From Rhabditoides inermis (Eukaryota > Nematoda > Chromadorea > Rhabditida > Rhabditidae): a stretch of DNA of 64,000 bases. The stretch spans positions 1-64,000 of the forward strand of contig CAWZYM010000408.1 in assembly GCA_963966185.1 (NCBI GenBank), read 5' to 3'. The position numbers and the translations under genes were made by a program. Under the pieces are notes generated by a model. That model was not told the origin of the DNA. It saw only the letters and a program-made list of their open reading frames with translations, and did not search any database. Each line of letters opens with the position of its first letter. Position 1 is the stretch's first letter. Of the stretch, positions 24,681-37,275 are shown piece by piece.

Positions 24681-26104
24681 GGGGGGAGAGAGATCCCCCT
24701 GTCCAGGCGCGGGCGCTCGCAAGCTGCCCGTCATGGTCCGCTCCACCGATGACGTCATCCACGCCGCTGTGAACTTCCCCAGCAAGAGGTGAGGGGGATT
24801 TTTTCAATTGTCGTTTCATTATGTCTGATTTTGCCATGTTTGTACCAAGTCATGTATACTGCGTGGTTGATACCGAATGTGAGTTACAGTGCGCGGAATG
24901 TAGCCTCCTATTGACGGCAAAATATTTGAATTCTTGCAAAAAAGACTGTGGCGAGAGGAGAGTGCGCAGACGGTGAGCGCGCGTGTCTCTCCATTTCACA
25001 TTGTCTCTCGCAATAAGTAGTCCGCGCGGCCACTTCGTTTTCGATTGCAGGGTATGCCCGATCTTCCAAGTGTCGAACGTGGAGGGCACAAACCTCGACC
25101 TGCTCCGCCACTTCCTCAACATTGTCCCCCTGCGACGCACGAGGAACGAGAACGAGCCCGCCCACTTCCAGGTGAGCGTTTCCCGTTTGTTTGTTTGTTT
25201 GTTTGTTTGTTGTTGTGTTTTGTTGATTGAAGGAGCTTTTGTGTAATGAGAAGTGGTCGAAATCGTGGGTTCGGATATCGATCTACCAGAACAAAACCAA
25301 GCGAACATTGCCCCTCTACTGATGGGTGAATGGTTGTATTATCTGTGAAACGTATGTGTGGTTGATTGAACTGGAGAAATCTATCAATGCGGTATTAATG
25401 CATTCTTCATGGTAATGAAAACGTGAAACATACATTTGGTATTATTGATTTATGGTTTTTCATACATTTGTTATTATTGATTTATCGAGAAGGAGCTTTT
25501 GTGTTTGGGGATTTCATGAACACGTGCTTGGATGAGAATGGGTCGAAAATCGAAATCGTAGGTTCGTATATCCATCGATCAGAACAAAACAAAGCGAACA
25601 TTGCCCCTCTATTGGTGTGTGGATGGTTGTTTTTGCGTGAAGCGTATGTGTGGTTTATTCAACTGGATTAATCGATACACGCTAAATTAGTGTAATATTA
25701 ATGGTATATTATTATGCACATACATTTGGTGATATTGATTTATCGATTTGCAGATCGACGACGTGTACTGGGTGGAGGGAGTGGGCACGGTGGTGAGCGG
25801 GACGGTGCTGGCAGGGACGATTCAGGTGAGATAGAGAGGGAGGGAGGGAGAGAGAAAGAGAAAGAGGGAGAGAGAGAGAGAGAAAGAGATAGAGAGAGAA
25901 GGGGAAGAAATTCATAGGTAGAAGATGAGGAATAAGGGAAAAGAAAGACATTATATCGCTTATTTCAGGTGAACGATCAGCTTCTGCTCGGCCCGGACTC
26001 GCTGGGACAGTTTGTGCTGCTGCCTGTCAAGGTGCGCATCTCTCTCTTTCTTCTATCCTCCCTCTTTCCTCTCTCTCCTCTCTCTCCCTCTTCTCTCTCT
26101 CCCT

Positions 26105-26181
<77 letters not shown>

Positions 26182-28519
26182 TTTCCAGTCCATCCACCGC
26201 AAGCGTATGCCCGTCTCGTCTGTGCGCTGCGGACAGACGGCCAGCTTTGCACTGAGGTGGCTGTTGTTTGTTTGCTTGTTGTTGTTGTTGTTGTTGTTGT
26301 TTATCATCCCGCAATGTTGGGAGTTGGTACTCTGACAGACGAAGTTTATATTTGAATAGGGTGTAAGAATTAGATCTAATATTTTTTCACTAAGTCAATC
26401 TGTATCTGTATTAACAGCCGCCGGCGCGTGTTTTGGTCGTGTAACTGTACTGAATCATACATTTCGCGTATATATTTGATGTTATCGTTCGGGTTAGAAA
26501 TCGATACACGAGTGTTGTAAACAAGAACAAGTTTTTGTCATTTAAATTATATGTCTACTACCATCTCCAGATCTTTCTAGTGATTTCGCTTGGTTATGCG
26601 TTTGCGATTTCGAATACTCACTGATCCATTCAAACGCACTGAAAAAAAATCATGTCAACTCGATGGCGTGAGAGTAGGTTACGGAAAACGTTTCAGGAAT
26701 ACGTTTCAATTTGTTTTTCGATACGTTTCATTTCGGTTCAGGAAAGTGACGAAGCGGGACGTGCGAAAGGGGATGGTGATGGTGGACCCGCGACTCGATC
26801 CGGTGGCCAGTATGAGTTTCGAGGCAGAGGTGAGAGAGGGGGGGAGAGAAAAATGGGATAGAGAGGGAGAGGAGAAGGGGGAGGTACAGAAGAGGGAGAA
26901 GGAGGAAGATGACAACTAGTTAGACGACAGATTGTTTGAAGTGTTTGCGTTTTTTGTGTAATAAATATCGTGAAACATATGCTCTGTTGAAAGAGATTTT
27001 TGGTACATCAATAATTGACCGTCATTTGTCTTGAATGCGTGTTGGCGATTTTCATATCTCTGAATCTTGCGGGTGCTGATCCATGTCTATATAATCACTC
27101 TGTGTGCTATTGCTTGGATTATAGATTGATTGATTTTTGTTATCTCGCAGGTGCTGATCCTGCACCATCCGACGACGATCAAGCCCAACTACCAGGCGAT
27201 GCTGCACATTGGATCCATCCGACAGACGGCCATCCTAGTCAGCATGAGCAAGGTGAGGGGGGACACGCCCAAGTAAGCCACGCCCACTGGGGGGAGTGGA
27301 GATGAGGTGGTGGGGTCCTTCCTCCGTGGATCATCATGCGGGGGATGTACTAGAAGTTAGGATTAGGCATAAAACTGGAAAAGTAGATTTGAATAAAGCA
27401 TTGAGATGAGTGTTTCAGTGCGCGAAGGTAAGTGTGTTCGGGAGATGAGGGATGGTATGGTGTGATTCTGACATTTTGATTGATAGAAATATTAGTATAG
27501 AAAAAATCTAGAAATAGAAAATGAATCTTTTTTGTGTGAAATTTGATATTTGTTAGGCTATAGTTTATATATTTCTCATGATTTTTGAGTGAATATATGA
27601 TTCCATACAACTTCAGGAGTGCTTGTTATAGGTCATAGTATGTTTTTTTGTTGTCAAGTGATTTGATGGTTTCATATTTCTCTGAAAACTTATTAGCTAA
27701 TAAGCTAGACTTTGCATATTTCTCATGACCTTTTTCTAGTGATTGGATGGGTTTATATGTTCCATTTCATTTCCTAAAACTGCAAAACTCTTGCAGGACG
27801 TTCAGGACGCTTGATATGGAAATCTAGTAGTGATCGTCTTTTTCACGACTTGAAGTGAATGATGTATGAATGCTGGTTGTCTCCTTTTATCCGACAACTC
27901 TCTCGCAGGACGTTCTGCGGACGGGCGAGCGCGACCGGGTGATGTTCAAGTTCATCCGAGTGCCCGAGTACATACGGCCCGGCACCAAGATGGTCTTCCG
28001 GTGAGGGGGGGAGGGGGTCTGTGTCTGTCTGTCCCACTGTTTGGTCAGTCAGAAAAGGTTGACGGTTGGCAGAAGGGATGAAACAATGTGGGAATGTGGG
28101 ACTGAATTATTAATAAGAAAGAGTTTTATTATCATAATTGTAGCGAGGGTCGCACGAAGGCGGTGGGGACCATCGTGAAGGTCGTCCCGCAGGAGTCGCT
28201 CACCCAGCAGAGGAAGAACCTGCGCGAGCGGAACAACAGGAACTGTCAGTGCGGGGGGGAGAGGAGAGATGTGAAGCATGCTGTCGAAAGAATTGAACTA
28301 GGATCTAATTGATCATACAATGTACAATCAATACGTGTTCGTATATTGAAGTTGAAGGTGTCTGTTTCAGTCGTGAAACGTGGTCCGAAGCCACCGAACA
28401 AGCCTCCACAAAAGGGTCTCTCGCAAGAGAAGGAGCAGTCGGCGCCGCCCACCCAAGCCCCGCCCACTATGACCCCGCCCACTCAGGTCGCGCCGCCCGC
28501 CGATGCGAAGGCGGTCTGA
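19142..28519 (+). CDS. GTPBP1: GTP-binding protein 1-type translational GTPase, complete
   Basis: 649 aa in 22 exons: 19142-19207, 19556-19637, 20065-20147, 20803-20902, 21244-21338, 21480-21554, 22276-22388, 22653-22728, 23266-23334, 23548-23643, 24178-24258, 24541-24616, 24707-24788, 25051-25171, 25754-25825, 25969-26031, 26189-26256, 26742-26829, 27151-27252, 27909-28000, 28144-28244, 28371-28519. They total 1950 nt with every phase matching. GTPase motifs: P-loop [10 protein letters not shown]3 [13 protein letters not shown]4-type TKIDMC; then EF-Tu-like barrels ([42 protein letters not shown]) and a Pro-rich, low-complexity C terminus. The family comprises cytosolic GTPases related to eEF1A/Hbs1 with roles in ribosome-linked and mRNA quality control. 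The ATG sits one base after a TTACAG acceptor, so a 5' UTR intron or trans-spliced leader is likely. Confidence 0.95.
21361..21458. repeat. (GA)n / GGGA tract in GTPBP1 intron 5
   Basis: Purine-only run of GA and GGGA units directly after the exon-5 donor. Confidence 0.95.
21895..22275 (+). repeat. 116-bp tandem repeat running into the P-loop exon
   Basis: Three units of 116 bp, with the shared GCTGTGGTGGGGAACGTGG core at 21924, 22040 and 22156. The next copy of the core is inside the real exon 7 (22285). Each unit therefore carries a partial copy of the exon start encoding AVVGNV, then diverges before the GKS codons. CCACCGTA/CCGTACC runs fill the remainder. Confidence 0.9.
22729..23103. 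repeat. 375-bp polypurine GA/GGGA tract, GTPBP1 intron 8
   Basis: Nearly all purine on plus; G-rich enough for triplex or quadruplex-like structure. Starts at the donor of exon 8. Confidence 0.95.
23335..23526. repeat. GA-rich tract filling GTPBP1 intron 9
   Basis: Almost the whole 213-nt intron consists of GA and GGGA units, ending shortly before the CCTCGCAG acceptor. Confidence 0.9.
24624..24692. repeat. (GA)n in GTPBP1 intron 12
   Basis: The tract follows the GTGAGT donor of exon 12 closely and takes up most of the 90-nt intron. Confidence 0.9.
25200..25690 (+). repeat. Tandem duplication inside GTPBP1 intron 14
   Basis: About 25228-25370 and 25494-25665 are diverged direct copies; shared blocks include GGAGCTTTTGTGT, AAGCGAACATTGCCCCTCTA and CGTATGTGTGGTT. 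The block ACATTTGGT-ATTGATTTAT occurs near 25432, again near 25462, and just before the exon-15 acceptor. Confidence 0.85.
26041..26180. repeat. (CT)n tract, GTPBP1 intron 16
   Basis: Long pure CT run on plus filling intron 16 and serving as an extended polypyrimidine tract before the exon-17 acceptor (CTTTCCAG). Confidence 0.95.
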
Positions 28520-29016
28520 AGGTCACAGCACTGCCTATAGTAGCCCAGCTACGTACCTCTGTTCCGTTCATTGTCTCTAGATCAACTCTTCTTCCAATCA
28601 CAGCACCCCTCTCATTGTATTATAGTGTGTATAGTCTATCGTATTATGACTTTTGGTTTTTCCATCCCTGTATTTTTGCATTATACACATGTCCGGGAGG
28701 TTTTTTTTTCCTTTTTCTCACATCACTGGGTGATTACTTATTGCTACTTTAAGTAAGTGTTGTTGCGTTCCGATGTTTGCGATACGGAGAGATAAACAAT
28801 GTAATTGGAATCTTTTAGCAACGTATTCAAAATTTGTGATGAGAGCACGAAAGTGTTGTAAACGAAACAAGAGTGAGTAATGTATTATTTCGTTTTGAAA
28901 GTAAACATTGTTACCATGTGACTTTGTATAACTCTTGAATTGGCCGCTTTGCTGTCACACGTATGATCCTCTCGGCGTGTGGGCGGACATTGGAAAACAA
29001 GTGACTGGAAATCAAC
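28520..29016. other. Tail-to-tail spacer between GTPBP1 and the DUF229 gene
   Basis: 497 bp between two convergent stop codons; must hold both 3' UTRs. No canonical AATAAA was found for either gene. Confidence 0.6.
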
Positions 29017-30134
29017 TTATGATGAACTAACTTCGGATACAAGCACCAACAATACGTACGCATCCACCGGACCACCGAATTCCACATTGTTGGAACTCGC
29101 AGTAAGCGTCGCATTACTGTACTTTACCGTAACGTTATCGTAAATTACATTGCCACGTGCTATTTGATTCGAAATGACAATTCTTAGAAATATTTCGATT
29201 CTGACTCCGGAGAAGGATCCATTTTGATTCAAAAATATGCAATGAACAATGAATACATAACTCTCATGTTAGTATCTGAACAAGTTTATTATACTAAATT
29301 CAGAACGTAACAACGACGATTCAACAATTTGTGTCTGTTAGAATTAAAATAGGTGTACAAGTATTTGGAAGAATTACTTTAAAAAAGTGAGTTCTGGTGA
29401 GCAATCGCTTCATGACGTTTTTATTTTTCTGTTTTCATTGTTTTCGGCAGACACAGTATTGGATTTTCGGATGACCGAAAACTAGGGGGTCCAAGCTGCC
29501 CGCGCGCGCTGGTTTTGCGCACGTTTGGAAATTCGTGCGCACCGCGCGCAAAACTCAAAACTGTGATGCGCCCTTTTCAGGAAACTATTTTCAGATCATG
29601 ATGGTTCGAATGACACCTTGTTTGCCAAATTCGGTCAACATATTTTTGTAATCGCTCTAGTGATATGCTAAAAGCTTGTACAGAGATGATCTTTAGTTCA
29701 AAACATGCGTTATGATTGTGTCCACCCTGCTGTCCGGTTTAGCATATCAAAGCAATTGATAGCGCATCAGAATATCACAAAAGGTGATTGCGCTCATCCA
29801 CTCTCATGACTGTTTTCCGTCTGCCTCTCTCGAGAGCGCGCGCTCTCTGCGCACCCTCTCACTTTCCCGCGCGATTCGAGTAGTCGATAATCAAGCAGCC
29901 TGTAGGGGTGATAGGGCGAAAAAGTGGCCATTTTCGTCGCGCAAAGAATACGCTATAGAAGGGATACGGTTGAGAATTTTGGAAAACAAATGTGAAATAT
30001 GAGACCATACACACATCAGACATTCAAATGACCCTAAGTGGGTCGGTTTTGACCAAGTTGAAAAATCAGCTTGGATCCCCTACCGAAAACGCACTTGGAA
30101 CGAGGACCATATCTGAATAAGAAATTACTTATTA

Positions 30135-30178
<44 letters not shown>

Positions 30179-33102
30179 TCACTCATCCACTCGTATAACG
30201 TCGTACACTTTCAGTTTACCGTAATCCATACCAACGTACGCTGAATACATTACAACAATGTTTCTCGAAACGTGTGCGTACCTTCGATGACCACTTTGTG
30301 AGCGCCGTTGACTCCGACTCGCAAATAGGAACTCTTGGAAGACGATAACAACCCTGGAAGAAGTGAGGAAGTGATTATTTTGCACGCTCACAATTCCTCT
30401 CGCTCGATTTCAGCTCAAACAGTTGATATATTGCCGGTTTCGTGACGTTGTGGCATAAATCCTAAATTCACTGATCAATCACTGATTTTGTGCATAGAAA
30501 ACAAACACTGAAACGCGTTCCGTTCAACAAAGTCGAGGAGAGGATGGAGTTGATTTTGGAAAACACAGCTTCTCCGATGCCTGAGAACAACAAGTGAACA
30601 CGAAATGAATGCATTTAGATTTCAGTTGGTGCTCTTGAACAAAAACACGTGTGTTATTACAAGTACAAACCCAGACGAGCATCTCTCTTCCTTCCTCTCT
30701 TTTCTCTTTTCCTATTGATAACTCAAACTAAAACTCTTATGTTTTTAGCCCCAAAGCCAAATAGAGGAGAGAAAAAAGCTCTAAAGCCAATTAAAGGGGT
30801 GAAAAAACACGGTACCGAGTGTGGCGTATTGCGGTAGTTTGTGGTCGACTTTTTCTTCCAGAATCGCTCTCGTGATACAGTATTCTGGTCTGATTTGAAT
30901 ATCGTGGCACGACCGATCGGGCACTTTGTGGAAGAGAGAGATTCCTGAGAGATGACACCTTCACTACAATCGTTTTGCGCAAGCAGAGGCTATGCGCACA
31001 CCTCGTTTCACTGGCGCGACTTCGGTGCGCTGCCGGAAATCCCCCTTTGCTATATCCGACAACATTTCGTAGAAATCGTAGTGCGTCACGAACTTGTTCG
31101 AGTTGTAGAGTAGGTTTTCACTGACAAAAACGCTGGTTAATGAACTAGTTTCCGTTAGAACTGACCGTAGATGGGGATATTTCTTGTCGACCAAATCGGG
31201 AACTCGGATGGCGGCGAACGGGAGAATCTCCTCCATCAAACCGACTCTCTGAACAAAGCAAAGATGAACAGTGGAGAGTGAACGCACACAATCACTGAGT
31301 GAGAATTGAGAGACTTCCGAGTGGTCGAAATTGCACATGTGAACGCCATCCGCCCGGATTACCAAGAAAAAGGATTTGCAGAAATACATAACCGTTCTCG
31401 CTTTACATGAAAAAGTGATTCTAGATACAGTGAGCGGACAACTCAGTTGCCGAATGGAAAGAGTGCGAGGCGGCTAGAAAACGATGTACATCGAGAATGA
31501 CGCGCAATTTTCGAATGAGGTGGTGCGCGCGCGTATAGTGGCGGCGGAACTAACTGTTCCGTGTGCCGTGTCCGTGGACTGTATTTGATTCGATTTGATT
31601 TGATGAGGCTTCACAGAGCTGTATAGGTGTAGTGTTTGATCACCGGTCACCTCCCGCCACCCACCGTCTTCTTGCGCGGGTCGTACGTGTTGCCGTGGTC
31701 GGAGACGACGACGACGAAAGTGTCGTTGAACAGGTGCTGGTTCTCCGTCAGCACCTGAATCTCTAGTGGGAAACGGGCATGAGTCCCCCTCATTTTCAAT
31801 ATGTCCTGTCAAAACGATTGATGAATGAGTGATTGACATGCGAAAAGGTGGCAAAGAGAAAATCGCGGCACAGTTATGGCGGCTCACACGCTGGATGGAA
31901 AGCGTGAATACTAGAAAAGAGCGAAAGCGCGCAGGCGGCGCGTCGCGTGTCCGCCGGCCGCGCGCTGCGTCTTGGCGCGTTGCCAAATGGTCTGACCTGC
32001 GTGAGCGCGTGGTCCCCGAGTCCCTGCATCTCCTGCGAGCCGGGGTTGTGCGAGAGTGTGACCACCCAGGTGACAGAGAAGCGCCGCACCCGTCGGTAGT
32101 GCGAGTGGAATCTGAACACGGAACATTCATCTCGACTACTCAAATTACGTTGGAAGACGGCACACGAGCTCCCCATAAGTAGATTGTTTACACCAATTAG
32201 CCTAGGGCCAGCTCCATATTTGCCATACCCTGTCTGCTACTTTCACTTATTCGTGTATGTTATGTCACGGCAGATAAACATTATTATTATTATTATTGCA
32301 GTGATTCGATTCCCACTGCGAGTGTCACTGCGGTTCCACTTCCCACTGCGATTCCCAGTAACACTATAGTATAGTTTCGTGGTCCAGTGGCGTTCGTGCT
32401 TTCGGTATTGCATGTCGGAACGTGGTACTGTTGGTACGTGGATAACCGGCGAACGAACGCATCGAACGCACTTATACCATTTATATGTCAGACGCATCAT
32501 AGATAGCAAACCGAATCACCGATACCGACCACCGTATGTTCCGCCCGGTTCCGGAAGCGTTCATGTTGTGCGATTAGTATTATGTTCAATATTGACCCAC
32601 TGCATCGCGTAGCGCCACTACCCCCATTGTTCGTTGTATTCTGTCAGGTACATCATGTGGCTACGGAATATTCCATTCACCGAACCAATCCCGTCACCCA
32701 TCTCTCTATGAATCTAAAAAGAATACATTTTGGCAGATACATGTACCAAATTGAGTCGTGCTTGAAACCATTCGACTAAAGGAATTGAAATCCCTCCACC
32801 CTCCAACCCACTTGATCGCATATCTCCATTGCTCTTCGAATGTCCGCCGACCAGCCATGCACTTGTGCGCGCCGCAGCCAGTGCCCACGTGGAACGGCCT
32901 GCAGGTATCGATTGATTCATCGATTGTTCTATTGATCAATATAGTTGTCAAGTGCGTTCAGTCACTACCTCTCATTTGGTCGTATCACGAAGTGTTTCCA
33001 AATTATGAAAGCTACTTTCATATAGGCAGAACAGAGTATATTACTGTCTCTAGAAAGCTGTTGTCACCACTGCGAAGACGTGAGAATAGAAGAAAGAAGA
33101 AC

Positions 33103-33155
<53 letters not shown>

Positions 33156-33582
33156 AGAAAACGAGTGAGAAAGGAGAGAGGAGAGAGAGGAGAATAGACA
33201 TACATAACTGTCTCTCGAAAGTTGTTGTCACAGTAGCAGAAAAAATTGCAGTAGACAAACAAGAGTAATTTTCTAGAGAAAAACTGAAGTATTTTCTAGA
33301 GAAAAACTAGTAATTTCTAGAGAAAAACTGAAGTATTTTCTAGAGAAAAACTGAAGTATTTTCTCTGGAAAATTACTGTTCCCGCAGTGAAGATTCGACA
33401 AGAGACAGGAAAAGCATTTTCAGCAAATAGTTGTATTGACAAAACTGAATCATTTTCAACATATTTTCACATCCCGGTGCTAACTCAACTTCGGAATTCA
33501 GAGTGTACACTCCCTTTAAGAAAAAAACATAGTCATAAGAAAGTCAGTGTGAAAGTTACTGTCGCAGCGGAAAAGTGATAGC

Positions 33583-33622
<40 letters not shown>

Positions 33623-35725
33623 TAAAGAGAGAGAGAGTAAGAGAGAGAGAGAGGGAGAGAGAGGAAGAGATGAAGAGCGAGCAAACTGAACTGTGTAGAC
33701 GAGAGAGAAAGGGATAGCGAGACAGTGGGAGAGAGAGAAGAGAGAGAAGAGGGAGATAGGGTGGAAAGTATGTAGATAGAATAGTGTATAGGAAAAAAGT
33801 TGACGGAGTGTACATTTGTGAAATATAAAATAAATGAAAAGGAAGTAGGAAAGAGATAGTAAAATGCTGAAAAGGAAAATTAAAAGAGCTACATATACAA
33901 ATACAAAGAACTTGAACACTTGAACTACAACACTTGAATGTGTGTCTATTGATCAAAACAGTATTCAACTGCGCTCAGTCACTACCTCTCATTTGGTCGT
34001 AAATATCACGTGATGTTTCAAAACTGTGAAAGCATAAACTTTCATACTCCCCTCTTCCTCACTACATAGGCATAGTGTCCATAGTCTTTGTAATAATGTC
34101 TACATAAAATGGACTAAAGTGTCCAGTCATCATCTGTTCTGCACAATGGTAGTTTCCTAACCCACTCGGTATAGTGTCAACTAATCCAAATCTGTCAAGA
34201 ATGTACAATTGATCCAAAGTCCGCCCACTTGGTGTAGTGTCCGTAGTGCGGGACGCCGGGCTTGTGCCCCTCGAATGGCTCGTATGCGGTGCAGTCGGCG
34301 TCCCACGCCACAACGGCGCCGTGCTCGGCGAACTGGCGGAACGAGAACGGCACCGACGAGATCTTCGACGGCACCTCGCTCGACCAGTTCTGAAAGCAGG
34401 TCGCAGTTTCATTCGGGGAGATAGTTTGGGGCCTTGTGCAATTGACTACAGAATGGAAGATGATCATTTTCCGCTCTGCTCGGTGTGTGGTCCCGCACGG
34501 AAAGTGATCGTGAGTATCATTATTTCTGTAGTCAAATGCAAATGCAAAAGGCCCCCAACTAACCCCATGAATGAATTCATAGTTCGTTTGGAAATTGTTA
34601 TCATCTGTTTCCTGTTCCTGTTCGGTCTGAATGCACAGTCTGGGGACAATGAACAAACTGCTCTGGAGCTGCTCTGCAATCCCCTGGGTACCGTTCTGTT
34701 TTATTCTTTCCATATTATGCCTACCATAACCGTTGTCCTGAAAATTGATACAAATGTCTTTGATTCGGCGAGATTGTGTGGGAATATTTGTGGTTTTATA
34801 GTATCTAGTTTCTAGTTTCTAGTTGGCAGTTTGCTAGAGGGATTCTGGCAAAGCGATCGGTCAGACAGCATCTCCGAACACCTTCCAACTGACAAGGCTT
34901 TCCACCTCTTGGACGGAAAGCACGGTGTTCATAGCACAATAATATCATGTAGAACATTTGGCAGTTACCACCGGACCATCTTCTTAAAACTATCTGTCTG
35001 AAAAATTTTTCCAACATGCGACCACCTCCTAACTGCGATATATGCCGCCTAACCACTTGTGACTACCGGAAATCATTTGCGTCTTCCCACACAAAAGAGA
35101 AAGGTGATGTACATAGCAGAACACTTTGCAATCACTGCGCATCTAGATAACTACATTACACATCCTTCCGAGAAGATGCCCCCCGACTATTTGAAGCTCT
35201 CAAACGCGTTCAAGGAGATTTTTTTCTGTTCAAATGAGAATTGATATAACAGCCGGTAACCACGAAAAAGTGTCACCTTCATCCTACTTTTTCGTGACTT
35301 CCGGCTGTGATATCAATTCGCGTTTGAGTATTTCATCCACCACGCTCATGGAGTCCGTGCAACCGTCGAACTTTTCAGTTGTCAACTAGTTCCCGTTCCG
35401 CTTTTGCCGTCAAAGTCGGTCATTACCCAGACCTTCTCCACTGCCAGGACCTCCGTGAACAGTGGAAAGGGGACGAGGGCCAGTGCATCCACACTCTATC
35501 GTACACAAGAGAACTACATGAACCACATACTGCTCGCAAAGAGCCATTATATACCAAGACGCAGCTCATGCTAATTGAATCTCACGCCATCAGCGACTGA
35601 AGATCGGCTGACGCAATATGATGTAATATGTAAATTAGAAAAACAGCACACGCTCTCACCCGGTATTCGAACGTGCGCATTCCAGCGAACATGGCCCACG
35701 CGTTCGGCCGCGAGTTCATCGCCAC
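29017..35725 (-). CDS. DUF229 (sulfatase-like) family protein, N terminus missing
   Basis: 359 residues in 11 phase-consistent exons: 35725-35660, 34389-34229, 32898-32812, 32111-31997, 31754-31665, 31248-31166, 31120-31002, 30944-30816, 30353-30282, 30240-30183, 29116-29017 (1080 nt with TAA). Motifs in the family order: NSRPNAWAMFAG, FRQFAEHGAVVAWDAD, a Cys/Gly segment AHKCMAGRRTFEE, TLSHNPGSQEMQG, FVVVVSDHGNTYDPR (metal-binding Asp-His of the alkaline-phosphatase/sulfatase fold), GLMEEILPF, VTHYDFYEML, then a C-terminal Cys region (DRSCHDI..., PEYC). DUF229 proteins are numerous in nematodes and usually extracellular or type II membrane proteins of unknown substrate. Intron 31121-31165 is only 45 nt. 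Upstream exons were not found before the transposon block at 36.2 kb, so the gene is 5'-partial or broken. Confidence 0.85.
30138..30176. repeat. (GA)n microsatellite
   Basis: Pure GA run next to the donor of DUF229 exon 10 (minus strand). Confidence 0.95.
32925..34050. repeat. Direct repeat pair bracketing GA-rich DNA in the large DUF229 intron
   Basis: About 32927-33020 and 33943-34050 share GTTCAGTCACTACCTCTCAT-type sequence with GTCGTA and TTTCATA blocks. Between them lie (GA)n runs (33105-33150; 33588-33770) and four units of a TTCTAGAGAAAAACTGAAG minisatellite (33266-33375). Confidence 0.75.
35181..35340. mobile_element. Foldback MITE 4
   Basis: Inverted repeats of about 45 bp around a short loop: AATTGATATAACAGCCGG with CACGAAAAAGT on the left, and the complementary ACTTTTTCGTG plus CCGGCTGTGATATCAATT on the right. 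Outer CAAACGCG and CGCGTTTG also pair. Confidence 0.7.
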
Positions 35726-35892
35726 CTGACCGTATACGGATAAAGGCAATTCTCGTGTTTCAAAAAGTGAACGTATCAAAGCTATCAAAAACACAAGGTG
35801 CACATGCATAGGCGAAGCGTTGTGGGCAGTTGTGCCAAAGAAACTGTACTCAAGTGACCAGATCTATGGTTTTATGTTTTATGTTCGCAATA

Positions 35893-36012
35893 AGTTCGCT
35901 GTGTGTCTCAGTTCGCTGTGTGTCTCAGTTCGCTGTGTGTCTCAGTTCGCTGTGTGTCTCAGTTCGCTGTGTGTCTCAGTTCGCTGTGTGTCTCAGTTCG
36001 CTGTGTGTCTCT
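35893..36012 (+). repeat. 17-bp tandem repeat, seven copies
   Basis: Near-identical copies of GTTCGCTGTGTGTCTCA in a row. Direct repeats without spacers, so a minisatellite, not CRISPR. Confidence 0.95.
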
Positions 36013-36245
36013 GGCGGAGGGAGGTCGCTTTTACCCCCTCGCCCGCCGGCTGCCGTCTGTATTTTATCGATCGACGGATCCCAGCCCGCGCAGACCACCG
36101 CCCATACTCGTACATCGCCGAGTACAGATCCCATTGTGGTAACTCGGCCGTTTCAGTGGGTTGATTTCAAGTTTTGATTAAATCTCTTTTCCCACTGCAC
36201 GCTCTTCTTTTGGGTGATTTTGGAGTTTAAAATCACCCACTAGAG

Positions 36246-36932
36246 GTGTGCTCTTCTCGCACTCTCTCCCTCTCTTTGCCCATGTCCCCTCCCAACAACC
36301 CCTTGGATATCATCCCCCTCCTCCACACTCTCGTGGAACAGCAGGGACGGATGCTGTCCAACCAGGAGGCGATGCTCAAGAACCAGGGAGAGCAGCTGGC
36401 CGCGCTCACATCCATCGTCCACCAGCACACCGACAAGATCGAGGACATTGCGCGTTCCGTCTGCGCCATATCTTCCCAGCGCGCTCTCTCGCCGGCTTCT
36501 CAAGAAGCCCGCTCACCTACTCGGACATCACACGCGCTGTGCACATCGATCGCCACGTTGTGGAGGATAAGGCGACCCGAGCAGTGATAGTCGGACGGCA
36601 CGAGTGCTCGACCCCTCAGGAGACTGCCGCCGCTGACAAGCTCTTCCTGCAGGCGCTCGTTAGTGGTACAGCCGACCCCATTCTCATTGGACTTCTCAAC
36701 GAGGGCCGTATCTCGTCGCATCGCCACTCGCCGAATCGCAAGAAGGACGAGCACAGAATCATCAAGATCCAGTGCCCGGATGCTGACACTCGCACGGCTC
36801 TTCTGCGCGGAGTCTGGGGTCACCGCTGGACCGACCTCGAGAATCTGCAGTTCCGATACGCCAGGAGGGACTACACGCAACCGGAGCTCGACCAGGACTA
36901 CGCTCTCCGCGCTGAGGCCATGCGACAAAGGA
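36246..36932 (+). pseudogene. LINE ORF1 fragment (coiled coil plus RRM-like)
   Basis: Opens with MSPPNNPLDIIPLLHTLVEQ, a heptad-rich segment (QGRMLSNQEAMLKNQGEQLA), then, after a frameshift near 36500, AVIVGRHECSTPQETAAADK and a DLENLQFRYARRDYT segment typical of LINE ORF1 RNA-binding regions. It breaks off at 36932, exactly where copy C begins, so an ORF1 piece was joined to the pentaspan pseudogene. Confidence 0.65.
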
Positions 36933-37275
36933 AGCAGCCAAATTCATCAGCGCGGATCTCTACCAGAAAATGGTTTCAACCAAACTTTGTTCATTTTAAT
37001 TATTTTATTGACAGAAAAACTAGGAAAAATTAGATTATCGGTCAATTGGGACAAAATGGTACATCATAACTCAATTCTGTCAAAGATGTTTCTACAAGCT
37101 TCAAAAATTTTAGTTTAAGAAAAACGTTTTTGAATCTTTTATAGCGATTCCTGTATCCAAATAGCCTGAATGGACAAGAGCGGTGCCCAAAAAATATGGT
37201 TCCAGGCGCGCTATTATTTTTGTCTTTCCTCAGAGTTCTTCTTAAAGAGGACAGTGTCGTGATAAGCTTTATAGC

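Noticed and set aside
35893..36012. CRISPR-like array
   Set aside because: The 17-bp repeats are contiguous without spacers, and this is a eukaryotic genome.
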